A stretch of DNA of 64,000 bases from contig JAEBUN010000066.1 of the NCBI GenBank assembly GCA_023014365.1, positions 1 to 64,000 on the forward strand. Reading direction: 5' to 3'. The position numbers and the translations under genes were made by a program. Shown here piece by piece: positions 1 to 12,578 of the stretch. Below the pieces are notes generated by a model. The model saw only the letters and a list, made by a program, of their open reading frames with translations, was not told where the DNA came from and ran no database searches. The stretch's first letter is position 1; the number at the start of each line of letters is the position of its first letter. The DNA comes from Lepiota brunneoincarnata (Eukaryota; Basidiomycota; Agaricomycetes; Agaricales; Agaricaceae).

Positions 1-1501
1 GGCGCCCTTTCACGTCCCCCACCCCCTTTCCCATACCATCTCCGATGTCGTAAACCAGCCCTTCCTTATCAATCATCCAAAACTTGGCATTTGCTTCCTC
101 CTTCGAGATTTTATCAGTTGCCACCATCGCATCTCGGACTTGTGTTGCTATCCCAAGACCGGCCGCGCCAGCTCCCAACACAACGTAACGCTGATCTGAT
201 AATGAGCCCTTCTTGCCAAGTGCATGTCGGCCCGCGACACCAATGGCTGCCACAAGACCTGCAAGCGTGACTGCACCAGTACCCTGACTGCTAGGGATTA
301 GCGGTCCTCTATTCAAATCATTTATGTGTGGAAAACGTACATATCGTCGTTGAAAACTGCGTGCTCTTTCTTGTAGCGCATCAATAAGTTGTATGCATTC
401 TTGGCTGCGAAATCCTCGAAATGGAGGAGACTATGGGGAAAGTGCTTGTGCACCAGTCGGACAAACCTGTTGAGCCCTGGTTTATTTTCCGTGGGTTCAA
501 GACAACCGAGACGCACTTGTCAACGAATTCATCATACTCCTTGCCGCGAATTCGTTTATGCCTCCATCCCTACTCAAAACGGCCGTTACCTGGATACTCT
601 ATGCGAGGAAAGTAACGGACGTACAACGTAGAGCTCGTCATTGAGTAATGTCTCATTATCCGTCCCGACGTCCAGCATCACGCTTAAAGACTTGGCAGGG
701 TCCAAACCGCCAATCAGTCTACAGTTTCCCAGTGTCAGAAGCAACCGACCGAAACGTCAAACCGGAAACGCACGTATACATGACGGACTTTGCTGTTGAG
801 ATCTTTTTTCATCACAAGTAAATAATTGTCTGTCAGATGAGTGGGGAGACGCCCACCGCAATGCCCTGTATAATTTTAGCAAGTCAGATCTCATCAAAGC
901 TCATAGGAGACTACTTACACCAACACCCTGATCCCCAATCCCCAGAATAGCTTCTGCATCCGTACAAACGATAAGCTCAATCTCCCTATCCTTGGTTTGT
1001 TCCAGAAACTCCTCTTCCATGGTGTCTTGATCGGTGAAGGTCAGGTATAAACCTTCGCTTCTCCTAAACAGGTGCGAATACTCGGCAATCGCATCTGCCT
1101 GCACGTGGGCGCATATAATCAACAAGCGAGGTTAACCAACCCATCTCGGCGCATTCGTAACATACCTGAGTGGGCGTGTAAATAATAGGCACCAATTCTT
1201 TGAGATGCCTCGAAACGAGAGCGTAGTACAAAACCCAGTTCTGATCCTTGAGACTTTGCAAGAAAGTGTTCTTCCTGATCGGCGCCGCTCGCGAGCTTAG
1301 CTGTCCATAAGCCCTTTCAACTTGCTCGTCTAGCGTGTTCACGCGTGAAGGAAGCCGTCCGTTGAGCCCAAGTTCTTTCCTCTCCTGCAGGGAGAAGGAT
1401 GTGCCCTTGTTGAGCCTTGGGTTGGTGAGGAGAGCGTCGCCGCGCAGGGCGACACGAAGGGTGGGTATTGCATGTCTTCGAGCCTCTGTCCAAGCAGCCA
1501 T
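1..1501 (-). CDS. Malic enzyme (oxaloacetate-decarboxylating), 3' end outside window
   Basis: Oxidative decarboxylation of malate to pyruvate. Exons inferred from GT-AG sites and a continuous frame: 1166-1501, 919-1098, 857-865, 780-802, 625-718, 517-569, 341-466 and 1-287 (continues beyond base 1). The translation gives the malic N-terminal motif VPIIYTPTQ (end of exon 1), ILGIGDQGVG, LHFEDF, FNDDIQGTGAVTLAG across the 288-340 intron, and the NAD-binding glycine motif GAGAAGLGIATQV. About 369 codons are present of the usual 560-590, so roughly the last 200 residues are missing. Exon 3 would be only 9 bp (Gly-Ile-Ala) and exon 4 only 23 bp; both are needed to rebuild the conserved GGIAISTAK stretch. 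Start at 1501 is the first ATG, 26 bp below a TATATAA; no clear mitochondrial leader is seen. Cofactor preference is not decided here. Confidence 0.93.
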
Positions 1502-1526
1502 GATGACGTTGAGTTGTAGCCCCTAA

Positions 1527-1533
1527 TTATATA
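1527..1533 (-). promoter_or_regulatory. TATA-like box of the malic enzyme gene
   Basis: TATATAA on the minus strand, 26 bp upstream of the ATG at 1501. Position fits a core promoter with a very short leader; inference only. Confidence 0.4.
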
Positions 1534-1658
1534 TGCCGGCGGAAGCCGATATGACGCAACACGGTGGTGCGTAGGACATATCATGGAATTAGAAACTAAC
1601 AGACGACAGCACATATTTCACAGAGAAATCAAGGTAATAAATCGTACAAGCACCAAAA

Positions 1659-2380
1659 TCAAGCATCGATCAAGCTCCCACCATATCCATCTCCGCGCTT
1701 AGATGCCCGGATACCGAGCAGAAGAACGATAAACAGCGCGATAGTGAGTAAGATCCTGTGGATATCGATTAGTTCGCCCCCAGCCACGTTTGCACGGAGA
1801 TCGGTGGAGCGTACCAGGTAATCCACCCAAAGGCCACTAGCGCGTTTAGTTGACCACAGTACGCAAATACGTCCTGGGTAGAGCAGTTCAATCCTCCACC
1901 AATCGCGTCTGTCACTGCAGCGGCAGCAGCTAGCCAGAATACCCAAGTCAAGGAGAGCCTTGAAGACACGATTAAAGCCCCGTACTCTGTAGCCAAGATA
2001 GCCAACGTACAAGATAAGATGCGTTGAAATGCTCGCTAGGGCCGAGCTGCGGGCAGTGAAGAAGAACGTCATCATCATAGGAAGTAAAGCAACGGTCCAT
2101 GCGGAGGTGAATAGCGTGTAGCGCACTCGATCGCGCTGGCTAACGCTCTGGTAATTGTTGTGGGCATTATAACGAGATACTAGCCAGGCTGAAATAGACA
2201 ACTGCAAAATGTGTCAGGTTAACTGCGGTGATAGCTTGGGGGACATATACCTCGATGATGGCAGATACAAGGGTCAGGCCAAAGAGAACTGCGGATGGTA
2301 GTTCGAGAGCTGTGGCAATAAAAGAGGGAAAAGGGTTACGCACCGGGATATCCTCTCTTCACAAGATTATCCACTGTCAT
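1659..2380 (-). CDS. MARVEL-domain membrane protein, 175 aa
   Basis: Five exons joined by GT-AG introns: 2344-2380, 2251-2309, 2011-2201, 1815-1958, 1659-1755. They sum to 528 bp in one frame and end in TGA at 1659-1661. The product begins MTVDNLVKRGYPALELPS, has four hydrophobic segments (about residues 17-37, 60-80, 88-112 and 141-160) and ends in a basic/glycine-rich tail. The motifs RDRVRYTLFTSAWT after the first helix pair and GGGLNCSTQ...AYCGQLNALVAFGW are typical of fungal MARVEL (membrane-associating) proteins, which sit in plasma membrane or vesicle membranes; a precise role is unknown. The gene lies head-to-tail upstream of malic enzyme. A TATATA stretch near 2427-2434 is a plausible promoter. 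A relic of the same gene type lies at 30.5 kb. Confidence 0.88.
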
Positions 2381-2426
2381 TGTTTTCGGGGGAAATGGTC
2401 GTTGAGCGTGGAGTAGCAGAGGTCAA

Positions 2427-2434
2427 TATATACT
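2427..2434 (-). promoter_or_regulatory. TATA-like box of the MARVEL gene
   Basis: TATATA-type stretch about 50 bp upstream of the ATG at 2380 on the minus strand. Confidence 0.35.
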
Positions 2435-2532
2435 CGTTTCGGTCGTGAAAGGAGCGCAGCAAAGGTGGTTCGATCGACGATGCATTGTTCAACATGACAT
2501 CACTCTGGCCCGGTCACGTGATCAAAGGAGAT

Positions 2533-3330
2533 ATCACACAGTCGTTAAATCCGCAGTCCAAACTTGCGGGCATTTACATACCGTACTATCGTACAGCCTT
2601 TGACCCCTACACCTTTCTGCCCCTTGACTTTTGGCCCGGCGTTCATCTCCCAGTTTCTTTCGAGCTCTCAGACACCTTCTGATCGCTAGCAGCCTTCGTC
2701 TCCGACTTACTGATCCCCAGATCTCGCTATCAGCACTTCAGCAGTCGCACAAAACATAATCTTCAGGACATCACATACCTTTCTTCTTTGAGTTCTAACA
2801 AGATATATGTGTGATAAGCGAAGAACAGTCAAGGCGTAGAAAGCCTAGATGAGGTGTTCGCGACTTACTGGGCAGCCAGGGCCTCTGGACTGGCCCGAAG
2901 AAACGGCCTTCCCGCTGGACTCGCCGCCTGCCGCCGTGGCGCCTCCGGAATTGTTAAGTCTAATGATTGGAAGTCAAAGGTTATTGATGGATGGCCCCAT
3001 CATGTCCAATTGTGAAGCTGGAAAGTCTGGAAAGAAGGCAGGACTTACTGCGCATCGCTGTTTATCCTTGTCTTTAGTAGCAGACAAGTGTACAAAACAC
3101 ATTGTGGAACCTGAGTTTTGCACGAAATTCACGATTATGCGTGCTGCTCACCTAAAGTCGAGGAATGAAATTAGGGCTCCAGATTTCCTAGAAAACTTAA
3201 GTCTTAAATAACATTGGCATCGCCCACAGTCGATTGTTTGACTATTTGGCCCCCTACTCCCGCATCAAGCTGACTCCGCCGAGGCTGACAAATGACCCAT
3301 CATCAGGTCAAGATTTGATCGGCGACTCGT
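2533..3330 (-). repeat. Repeat unit R, copy 1 (5'-shortened)
   Basis: First of five same-orientation copies of a roughly 1.1 kb unit. Shared landmarks read on the plus strand: tttgacccctacrcct, ttygagctctc, atcttcaggacatcacat, gaagaacagtcaaggc, agcctagatgaggtg, and a tail ending near catcaagctgactc. On the minus strand each copy keeps several GTAAGT splice-donor-like sites at the same places, so the unit probably descends from an intron-rich gene read on the minus strand; frames are broken. Bases 2533-2582 also match 7925-7985. Confidence 0.7.
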
Positions 3331-3424
3331 GTCCTGAAACCGCGTGACGCTTAATCCGCTTATTTTGCCACAAGCACTCATCAAATGGTCTGGTGGGTGT
3401 CGCCAAAATAGCCACCGCCACCCC

Positions 3425-4945
3425 TCACGAAGTAATGCTAAGTGAGTCAAAACAAACTCGCACATATTCCTCGCAGTCTCGTTCGTTGACCCATAGCGAG
3501 GTCACACTTCGAGCAGAGTCCTGTGTTGGGGTGTGAATATCATGGTGGTATCACTGTGCCATTGATGTCCCTTTTGTCTGCCCTTAGTCATAACAAGCAA
3601 CGACGCGCCATCTCTGGTGCGCATCTGCTCGGACATCACTTTGGCAAGGACGCGACTATGATGTGGTGAGTTAATCGGTGAAATACAGTCCCTATATATG
3701 ACATGCATAGTACAGCCAGTCTTTGACCCCTACGCCTTTCCACGCCTTGACTTTCGGCCCGACTTTCGCCTCTCAGTTTCTTTCGAGCTCTCGGGCACCT
3801 TCTGATCGCTAGCAGCTTTTGACTTGTTCGGCCACCTCGAATTCGTCTCCAACTCATTGATCCCCAGATCAAGCTATCAGTGCCTCAGCAGTCGCACAGT
3901 AACGTGATCTTCAGGACATCACATACCTTTCTTCTTTGAGTTCTAACAAGATCTATGTGTGATAAGCGAAGAACAGTCAAGGCGTAGAAAGCCTAGATGA
4001 GGTGTTCGCGACTTACCGGGCGGCCATGATATGTGGGCTGGCCGAAAGAAGATACCTTTTCACTGCATTCTTCGCCTGCTGCTTCGAAGCCGCTTTGTCT
4101 AATGATTGGAAGTCAGGGGTTATTAGTGGATGGGCCATCATGTTTAATTGTGAAGCTGGAAAATCTGGAAAGAAGGCAGGACTTACTGCTGTTGCCCATC
4201 CCTGTTTATGTTAGAATACGAGTGTCGTTAGCCTCAGAGACTCGTATGCGCGAGAACTCAGTATATTCTATACCTGTTAGAATACGAGTGTCGTTCTACA
4301 GGCATTGTAAGCAACAGTCATAAAAGAGAAAGTAACATAGGCTACTCACAGCCTCAGAGACTCGTATGCGCGAGAACTGAGGCTGCCGGTCATTCGAGCT
4401 ACGTTATTTAAGGTAAATACGGAACAATAAGAAAGCGAGTAATTGTCCTAGAAAAAAAGATCGGGAGCCGAAACACCGGAAAGTGGGTCCAAGTAGTCAA
4501 CGTTTGGACCCCCCGGCATTCCGTGAAACTCGCAACGAGTTTGCATTTCCAACAGTTTATCCCTGTCTTAATAGCAGACAGGTGTACAAAACACATTGTG
4601 GAACCTGAGTTTTGCACGAAATTCATGTTTATGCGTGCTTACTTACCCAAAGTCGAGGAATGAAATCTGGACTCCAGAGAACCTAGAAAACTTACTTAAA
4701 TACCAAAGAACAACGCCGATATCGATTGTTGGTCATTTGACCCCCTACTCCACATCAAGCCGACCTGAGTCACCAATTGGGTCTTGGCCTGGTGCTGGTG
4801 GGCAACATTAATGACCTAGGGTCATCTTGTCAGCCCTGGAAGAGTCCTGGAATCGCGTGACACTTAATCTGCTTATCGTGCCACAAACACCCATCAAATG
4901 GTTTGGTGGGTGTCGTCAAAATAGCCACCGTCACCGTAATGGAAG
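3425..4945 (-). repeat. Repeat unit R, copy 2, carrying a 346 bp solo LTR
   Basis: Second copy, now including the upstream part (gtgagtcaaaacaaactcgc to about 3690) that copy 1 lacks at its start. The homology is interrupted exactly at 4209-4554 by an LTR flanked by gttta. The end segment (catcaaatggtttggtgggt, 4895-4914) matches 3382-3401, showing where units abut. Confidence 0.75.
4209..4554 (+). mobile_element. Solo LTR, 346 bp, with 5 bp target duplication
   Basis: Starts TGTTAGAATACGAG and ends TTTCCAACA (TG...CA). It is flanked by the direct repeat gttta (4204-4208 and 4555-4559). Removing it restores the continuous R-unit sequence seen in copies 1 and 3. No internal retroelement genes remain, so it is a solo LTR left by LTR-LTR recombination. 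Internally the first ~20 bases recur at about 4276, and a stretch containing actcgtatgcgcgagaact occurs at about 4241 and 4360, so the LTR has an internal rearranged duplication. Confidence 0.8.
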
Positions 4946-5204
4946 CTTACATATCATGATACCATCGATCATATGCCATTGACAGTGAACTTTGAACCGT
5001 ATTTTTACTATTGGATTATATTCACAAGTTGACCTCTAGGTCAGTGTTCTATTCATCAACATGATACTATGGTTCTTCAATCTAGCAATGCCCACCAACA
5101 CCCTCTCAGCACATTTGCATATGGAGTTGATCATCACTTCGCCATTTTAGACCTTTGGATGCCTTTGATTTTTCTCATAGCCATCATCTAACAGATATCA
5201 AAAT
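4946..5204. other. Spacer between R copies 2 and 3
   Basis: AT-rich spacer without a recognisable gene; not clearly present in other copies. Confidence 0.4.
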
Positions 5205-6960
5205 GACCTAAATAACCCGTCTAGCATCTAAGTGAGTCAAAACAAACTTGCACATACTCTTTGCAGTCTCGTTTTTTGACCCATAGCAAGGTCACACCTC
5301 GAGCAGAGTCCTGTGTTGGGGTGTGAATATCACGATGATATCACTGTGCCATTGATGTCCCTTTTGTCTGCTCTTAGTCATAACAAGCAACGACATGCCA
5401 TCGCCAGTGCGCATCTGCTCGAACGATGCGACTGTGATATGGTGATATGGTGAGTTAATCAGGGGGGGGACCCTCAATCAAGGGTGAAGTATAGTAATGA
5501 AATACAATCCCTATACATGACATGCATAGTACAGCCCAGCCTTTGACCCATATGCCTTTCTGCCCCTTCACTTTTGGCCCAACGTTCATCTCTCAGTTCT
5601 TTCAAGCTCTCAGACACCTTCTTCTGATCACTAACAGCCTTCATCTCCAACTCCAGATCTTGCTATCAGCGCTTCAGCAGTCACACAATAACATGATCTT
5701 CAGGACATCACATGCCTTCTTTGTTTGAGTTCTAACAAGGTATATGTGAGTTATAAGCAAAGAACAGTTCAGGCACAGAAAGCCTAGATGAGGTGTTTGC
5801 AACTTACTGGGTGGCCAGGGCCCATTGTTTGCCCAAAAGAAAGTGTTTTTTCACTGCGTTCTCTGCCTGGGGCCTGGGCTCCTCCACAAACCTTACTTTT
5901 TCTAATAATTGGAAATCAAAGGTTATTACTGGATGGTGCCATCATGTTTAATTATGAAGCTGGAAGGTCTGGAAAGAAGACAGGACTTACTGTCACTTCC
6001 CATTGCTGTTTATCCTTGTCTTCAATAGCAGACAGGTGTACAAAAAACATTGTGGAACCTGAGTTTTGCACAGAATTCATGATTATGTGTGCTTACTCAC
6101 CTAAAGTCGGGGAATGAAATCTGGACTCCAGATATCCTAGAAAATTTACTTGAATACAAAAGAAAAATTTTCATAACATCAACATCACCTACAGTCAATT
6201 GTTGGTCATTTAGCCCTCTACTAGGTGGCTTCCTGTCACATTTAAAATTCTATATCCCATTCTAAACCTTATCTGACAAGTTGTTTAGAACAATAGATTT
6301 AGAATTTCAAACCATTGCTGTGTTGCAGATCAGCTACAAGTAAATCATATTGGCAGTTGCCAGCCTTTCAGACTTATTGTCTTATTGTGTCTGCAGTGGA
6401 GACTACTTATCTCAATGTAGAGTCCAATAATGAAGGCATTTGCCACTGAGGAGCTGGAGTAGTTTATGCTCCAGCAGTGGAATTCACAAGCTGTAGAACT
6501 TCTACAGGATGAAGAAGAAAAGAAAAATGTATCACTCCATAATGATAGCCCATCATGATTATACCCCCTTCTCACTGTGTCTTTACTATGGGGTGAACTT
6601 GAGAGGTGGAAGGAGGAGTGATAGTGGCGACTTGAACAATGGGAACCAGGGGGGTGACCTCCCAAGTTCCAAATCAGGTGTGGAGTTTGAAATTGAGGTT
6701 TAGACCACATCTTTACATCTAGAAGAGTACCTGAGACCCTTCTAGATTAGGGTTTGGAAAGGGGGTGACTTCAGGGTCTGCAGCAAGCACATTTGGAGGA
6801 ATAATCTGGAATCCTGGGCCCCACGGGAAGTCATCCACTCCCACATCAAGCTAACTCTGCTGAGGCTGACAGAATGACCTGTTAATGTTGCTCAGGTCCT
6901 GGAACTGCATGACAACACTCATCAAATGGTCATGAATTTTGTCAAAATAACCAGTCATTG
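5205..6960 (-). repeat. Repeat unit R, copy 3, carrying a 614 bp insertion
   Basis: Third copy, beginning near taacccgtctagcatctaag and ending with the catcaaatggt segment. Homology is interrupted at 6223-6836 by a TIR-type insertion. The minus-strand splice-donor-like sites are kept, but coding frames are broken. Confidence 0.72.
6223..6836. mobile_element. 614 bp non-autonomous TIR element
   Basis: Interrupts R copy 3. It is flanked by act (6220-6222 and 6837-6839), and removing it restores the ctactccc seen in other R copies. Ends are imperfect inverted repeats of about 14 bp (left AGGTGGCTTCCTGT, right read inward GGATGACTTCCCGT). No transposase frame is present. The 3 bp duplication is compatible with Harbinger- or CACTA-type mobilisation; the family is not identified. 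Confidence 0.55.
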
Positions 6961-9064
6961 AGTAATGTGAGCATGATATCTTTTTTTTCTTTTTTAAATT
7001 ATTCTATTCTGGAAGAACCCAGACATGGTTATGGGGTAAGGAGGCACCCAAGATCTGCAGGCAGTGTCTACACTACCTATTCACCAGTGTTTGATTGCAG
7101 TCCATCGAGGGAGGCTACACCTAAAGTACCCCAATGCATAACCTTCCCATCAGCCTATCGCACAGACTGTTGCCCCTGCCTGTTGCCAGGGTCGTGAGCA
7201 TGACATGTGCCATTGACAGTGCCCCATTGTTGTGTCTGGACGACGGTCAGCGGTGAGGGTGGTGGAGGTTCAGCTAAGAAAAATGGGCCTTCTGTGAAAC
7301 AGGCTTGCAGGGAATCCGGGTTAGTCTCCATCTTATCAGTGGAGCTCACCACTCACCCCTCTTCCCCACCAAACACATCTGTGATGCCAGCGGCCTTATT
7401 CTGTTCTCCCAGAACATGCCATAAGTCCCAGGACATCTCAAAAAGTGTGCTTGTCCCAAACCTGCTGGCTAACTACAGGTCCCACAGTCCCAGACCACCC
7501 TCTCCCAACAACTTCCCTATTGCCACATCACTAGACCAAACCGCCGCCTACACCATCTTTTCAAGGCAATAGTTAACCGATTATCACAGTGGAGTTGAAA
7601 TATACAGTATTTTATTTGCTGCATGACCATAGAATGCAGGCAGTAGGACCCCGAAATACAAAAGAGGAAGGTGGCAGGGCCAATCGTCTGGTGGGCAACG
7701 GAGCCTGTCCTGAAAGTAAGTTATGGAGGAAAGTGCTGGCCCCTGACCCTCGTCTAAATCGAATCCGGCTTCCGGCGGTCCTATCCTAGATTTTGTCCAA
7801 GCTTGGCAACAGATTCAGCCTCTAAAAATTTGCAAATAAATGTCACCCAGCCCCGAGTGCCGCTGGCGTGTCCAACATGGGATCCAGCCTATGGGAGGAC
7901 TATCAGGGGTTCTTCTAGGATCGGCTCCAGCCATCTCACACAGTCGTCAAATCCGCAGGTCCGAACTTGTGGGCATTTGTGGCCAATACATACCAGGGTG
8001 CAGCCAACTTGACGAGGTTATACAGAAATACGTGTCGTACGACCGCTTTTATGGCTCTCACTGAGAGAGAGGCTCGAACAAGTTCCTGCCTTGAGACTCT
8101 GTCTGTCCACTGGATTAGGTTTTGTCCAGATACTCCATTGACTCGGAACCCATTATCTAGCTATCTAGTGCTGTGCTTTATTACAAGAGGTATAAATGCG
8201 TCCCAGTGAAGAGGTATCGACTCTCCTACAGGTGGGTCATGTTGAGGCAGGCGCGGCCGAGCGAAACGAACCGAAACATGCCAAAGCGAAGGGAAACACA
8301 CCAAAACAAGGGGTGAATGTGACCAGAGAAATGATCACAGGGCTTCAAAAATTGAGGAGACACGTAGGATCAGAGAGCGAGATCAAGAGAAAGTTTCTGG
8401 GTCCTTTATTGACTGGAGAACTCATCTCCAAGGTCTGTACTTTTATATACAAGATAACTATGATTAATTATATGTTTCCTACACCAAGACGGAGAGGAAA
8501 CTAAGAGATCCTAAAGCTAAGTCATATCTGGGAGATGGGGAAAGTGAAACAGGGGAGAACGTGAAGTTTTCACAACTACGTTAGCAGAAAATTAGGAAAG
8601 GGAAAGGAAGATAAAAGGGATGGTGTGCAAGACGCAGAAAAACCTATAAACAGAGAGAAGACTTATTGTATGATCGCGCTCAGGAAACAAGATGGAGAAT
8701 GAATAAAAATTTAGCTGTCCTTGAATATATGAGGTTGCCAACGGAGCGGAAAGGTCATCAAATGATAACTTTCCCTTTGGCACGGGCGCTCCGAGATACT
8801 TGATCCGAGAGTTCGTTCCGGGTTTGTCAGGGTCCATCTTCCGAGCTCTATGAGAGGTGGCATGGGGCAGCCGCGTGCCCACCTCTACACCAGTACCATA
8901 CGTAACCACAATCAAGTTTGTGATATTTATAATTTGTGCCGTGGTAACGTACTCAAGGACTTGTTGCAAACCGAAGTTCCTTACTTCGACATAAAGAGAC
9001 ACAGGATGATTCCGGGCTCGAAGGAACCGCACCATCATCTGTCAAGTATCCAGACGGCCTAAAT
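6961..9064. other. Region without a supported gene
   Basis: Only short unsupported frames are seen on both strands. The longest is a 148-codon minus frame at 8592-9038, which has no recognisable domain. Bases 7925-7985 repeat part of 2533-2582. Probably degraded duplicated sequence. Confidence 0.5.
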
Positions 9065-10005
9065 ATAACCTGCCCAGCATCTGAGTGAGTCAAAACGAAC
9101 TTGCGCATGCTCTTCATGGTCTCGTTCGTTGATCTATAGCGAGCCGGCTACACCCATAATACGGCCTCCACTAGCCCAGCAACTGCTGCAACCTTAGGTA
9201 TTTTCCCTCTCTTGGAGTTTGCAGGTCATAAGGAAATTTAATCCCTATATGTGTCGTGCATCGTACAGCCCAGCCTCTAACCCCTACACCCTTCGACCCC
9301 CTGACTTTTGGCCCAGCGTTCATTTCCGAGCTTTTGTCGAGTTTGGAGGATTTTTCTTCTGCCTGGATCCCTTCTTCCGTGGACGCGACCTGGTTGCCAC
9401 CGGGGATCCGCCGTCCTGTCCGAGGTTCAAGCTATCAGCAGCTGCACAATAACGTGATCACCAGGGCATCACCTCAGAACTAGGACTAGAAGTTTTACTA
9501 ACAAGGTATATGAGTTATGAGCGAAGAACAGCTCAGGCGTAGAAAGCTTAGGTGAGGTAGTCGCGACTTACGGACAGTAGTCTGAGTCATCATCCTCCGT
9601 AGATTTCTGCTTTTTCACTCTACCTGTGTCCACCTTTTGATCTTCTAATGACCGGAAGTCAAGGGTTATTAGTGGATCGTATCATCATGCTCAATTGTGA
9701 AGCAAGAAAGTCTGGAAAGGAGGCAAGGCTTACCGGGCATCGCTGTTTGTCTTTAATAGCAAACAGGTGCAAAAAAGAAACAACATTGTGGAACTTGAGT
9801 TGCGCACAAAATTCGCGATTATGCCGTGCTACTCACCTAAAGTCGGGGGGAGGAAATATGGACTCCAGATATCCAAGAAAACTTACTTAAATACAAAAAA
9901 ATAAATCATAACATCGACATCGCCCACAATCTATCGTTGCTCATTTAACCCCCCTGCTCCCACATCAAGCTCACTCTGCTCAGGCTGACAGAAGGGGCCA
10001 TCCTG
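9065..10005 (-). repeat. Repeat unit R, copy 4
   Basis: Begins gcatctgagtgagtcaaaac and ends with catcaagctcactctgctcagg. It is more diverged and shorter in its middle than copies 1-3, and resembles copy 5, with which it was duplicated as part of the larger block. Confidence 0.72.
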
Positions 10006-12578
10006 GGAGTGTGGTAGACATGTTATGGAGGAAAGCTTCATCAGAAAACGGAGCAGGGCCGACTTGTAACGTGTATCCAGGGGTGTTCCGTGATCGACTC
10101 TATCCAGTCCTGGGCTTAGGGCGAGACATGTAATTATTCTTCAGAGGTGTGCGATTACTGGACGACTGCCCGCAGGATTCGTGGGAAAATCTCGGGATAC
10201 AGATCTTTCTTGAAATCCCGGCTTGGGTAGATCTAGGGTAAATCTAATCCTAAAATTTGGCAGCGTAGTGGTGCAACATATAATAACAATGTCTCCACCG
10301 GCCTGCATGACTTGGCGCACGTTTGTGCCTCCAAACACACCACCGGGCCCTCAATCTAGATAATGATGCTGTAAGGGAGGAAACTCGCCTACGTGCAGAA
10401 CCCGTCCCTGCATCATTTTTTTCATTTAGGTATTTAAGTAGCACATTTGTACTTAGATACCTTAGCTCCCAAAGACGAGGATGTCTCCGCTGCCATAAGA
10501 CCTCCGATAGGCTACAGCGTAACCAGCCTGAAGTTTCTTTCCCTCAGTTTCGCTGTCTCTCTGTCTCTCTTTCTCTCGCTCTCTCAAGTTTCCCTACGAT
10601 CCCTCACTCAACTGGAGTTGTACTTGTACCCAGTTTCACGAGGTCGGGAAGACAAGCCTGTGGTCGTTTCGCCAACCACACCTCGCCCTTACAATTGTCT
10701 TGGAGGATGATTCTCTTTCCTACAATGCATCAGTGTGTAGTTATATGTGGAACGCATGTCGCCAGGTATAATGGGCGAGTCCCCAATATCCAAACTCGTG
10801 ACGATGTTGCCTAACCAGAAAAACCTTCGTGACAAACGAGAACAGGAGGTTATTCCAGGGTGGTGGACCTACACCATGGTCCCAGCAATCCTCGATCCAT
10901 ACAGTCCCAAAACACAAAAGATTAATGCGGGCGCACCAATGACGTTCTCCTTCTCCATCTTCGCGGTCGGCGTGACTGTCTTCTCCGAAAAGATTCTCTC
11001 TGGTGGAAAATGCAGCTTGGGTCCCAGAGGTGTCGTGAATGTGGCTACACAAACCATTGTATACAGTGCAAATGTCGCATGCCACAATCCAGGAAGTCCT
11101 TCGTCACACTCTCCCAGAGCGGTGGCGGTCGCTGGCTGCGTGCTCAACAGGATCTCTGGGGCTCCAAACCGTGTAGCGGCTACAGTTAAGAGGGGGTCAC
11201 AAAATGCAACACGGCATTGGTATCGTGCACGTCACGCTGGTTCACTGACTGGGCAGTGGGTATAAGGGGGTAGACACAAAACGCGGTTTATGGAGTGTCG
11301 CCAATGGAATGATGCCTGTCACGAGTTGCGGCAGACTAACAGAGACTCGGGATGTTAGTAGCCAAGATTATTGTCATAGCCAGCTTTCGCCGCCGAACTC
11401 AGATTGAATACCCCCGGAATCCCGGATACAGCCACTTACAGGGAGTAAGTAACACCACCGACAGCGTTTGCGGCCTCACCTTTTTTATCAAAGTCGCCGA
11501 TACTAGTCAATCATATCTTCTGGTGCATCATCAGAAGGATGATCTTGACCCATGAACCCATCCCCCCGAAAATTTGAAGTCGAAAGGTCTTTTTATGAGA
11601 ATTCGATACGAATTCCATCCGGGCAAGCAGTTTTTAACGATTTGGATACTTTACCCCGCCTGGAGTTGATTCAGGTGAGGAGATTTGATCAGCCACCTGC
11701 ATTTTCCGCCTCGGTAAAACGGTGATCAAATCATCAAGGTCATGCATCCACTGTGACCCAGCAAGGCCTCCAACGACGCCTGCGTCGATACGCACCCAGC
11801 GTCGCGACAAACCTGGCCATTTTTCTGGAGTTATTGTCAACGAACTGTCAGCACATCGCAAGCATTGTTGCCTCTAAGCAGTTAGAAAGCAAAGACGATA
11901 GACTCTCGAGCTACACCTTAGCGTGATCTATAGTAACGGTCACGGTAGTTACACTTTTTCTCTTATCTCTCAACGAAGAAACTGCTCAGATCTACTCTGG
12001 CTTGTGTAATCTACCTCGGAACGCGAACGCGTTTCACATCAGAGGCTCCTGAAAACAACAAACACATGCTCGAGCCGAGTTACTCGCTTTTCCCATCATT
12101 GCAATCTCCTCGTGCCCTCGTAACGCAGCAGTGCTGTTGTGCGTGGATTCGTACCGTTGCCTACCAGCATCACGTCAAGGTTTGATGGCCATCGGCCCTG
12201 CCATCTTCATCTTCTGTATTTCCAGGTCCTACTACCTGCATTCTAACGAAAATCTTGATTTTAACAAGGAGCTGTTGCTTCTGCAGTCCTGGACCACCTC
12301 CCTCAATCAACCAGATGTGTGCCAGCCACGACTCACACCCTCCTCCTCAGCCCCCAGTATCGTGCCCGAATGAACTTGACAACACCAGAGATCCTGGAAT
12401 TGGACGAGGATGAAGCCGGCGACGGTAATCGGTAGTATTGGTTCACCCGTTCGTGCGGGGCCTGAGCTTCGTCATGTCTAATTCTTTAGTCCCCCAATAA
12501 GATAAGCATGAGTATCAAAGGCGACAGAAGATAAGGATGGTTTACTACCGAGGGGATCGCTAGCAGAAGGGGGAACCA

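Noticed and set aside
8592..9038. 148-codon minus frame
   Set aside because: No domain, no signal peptide, no splice-supported extension and no second copy.
10747..11265. 172-codon plus frame and overlapping minus frames with hydrophobic segments
   Set aside because: Open frames on both strands over the same bases, half of the segment missing in the duplicate block, and no recognised domain.
12131..12373. 80-codon plus frame conserved in both duplicated blocks (also 17726-17968)
   Set aside because: About 14 of 80 residues differ and nearly all base changes alter the amino acid, so there is no sign of coding constraint; conservation comes from the recent duplication.
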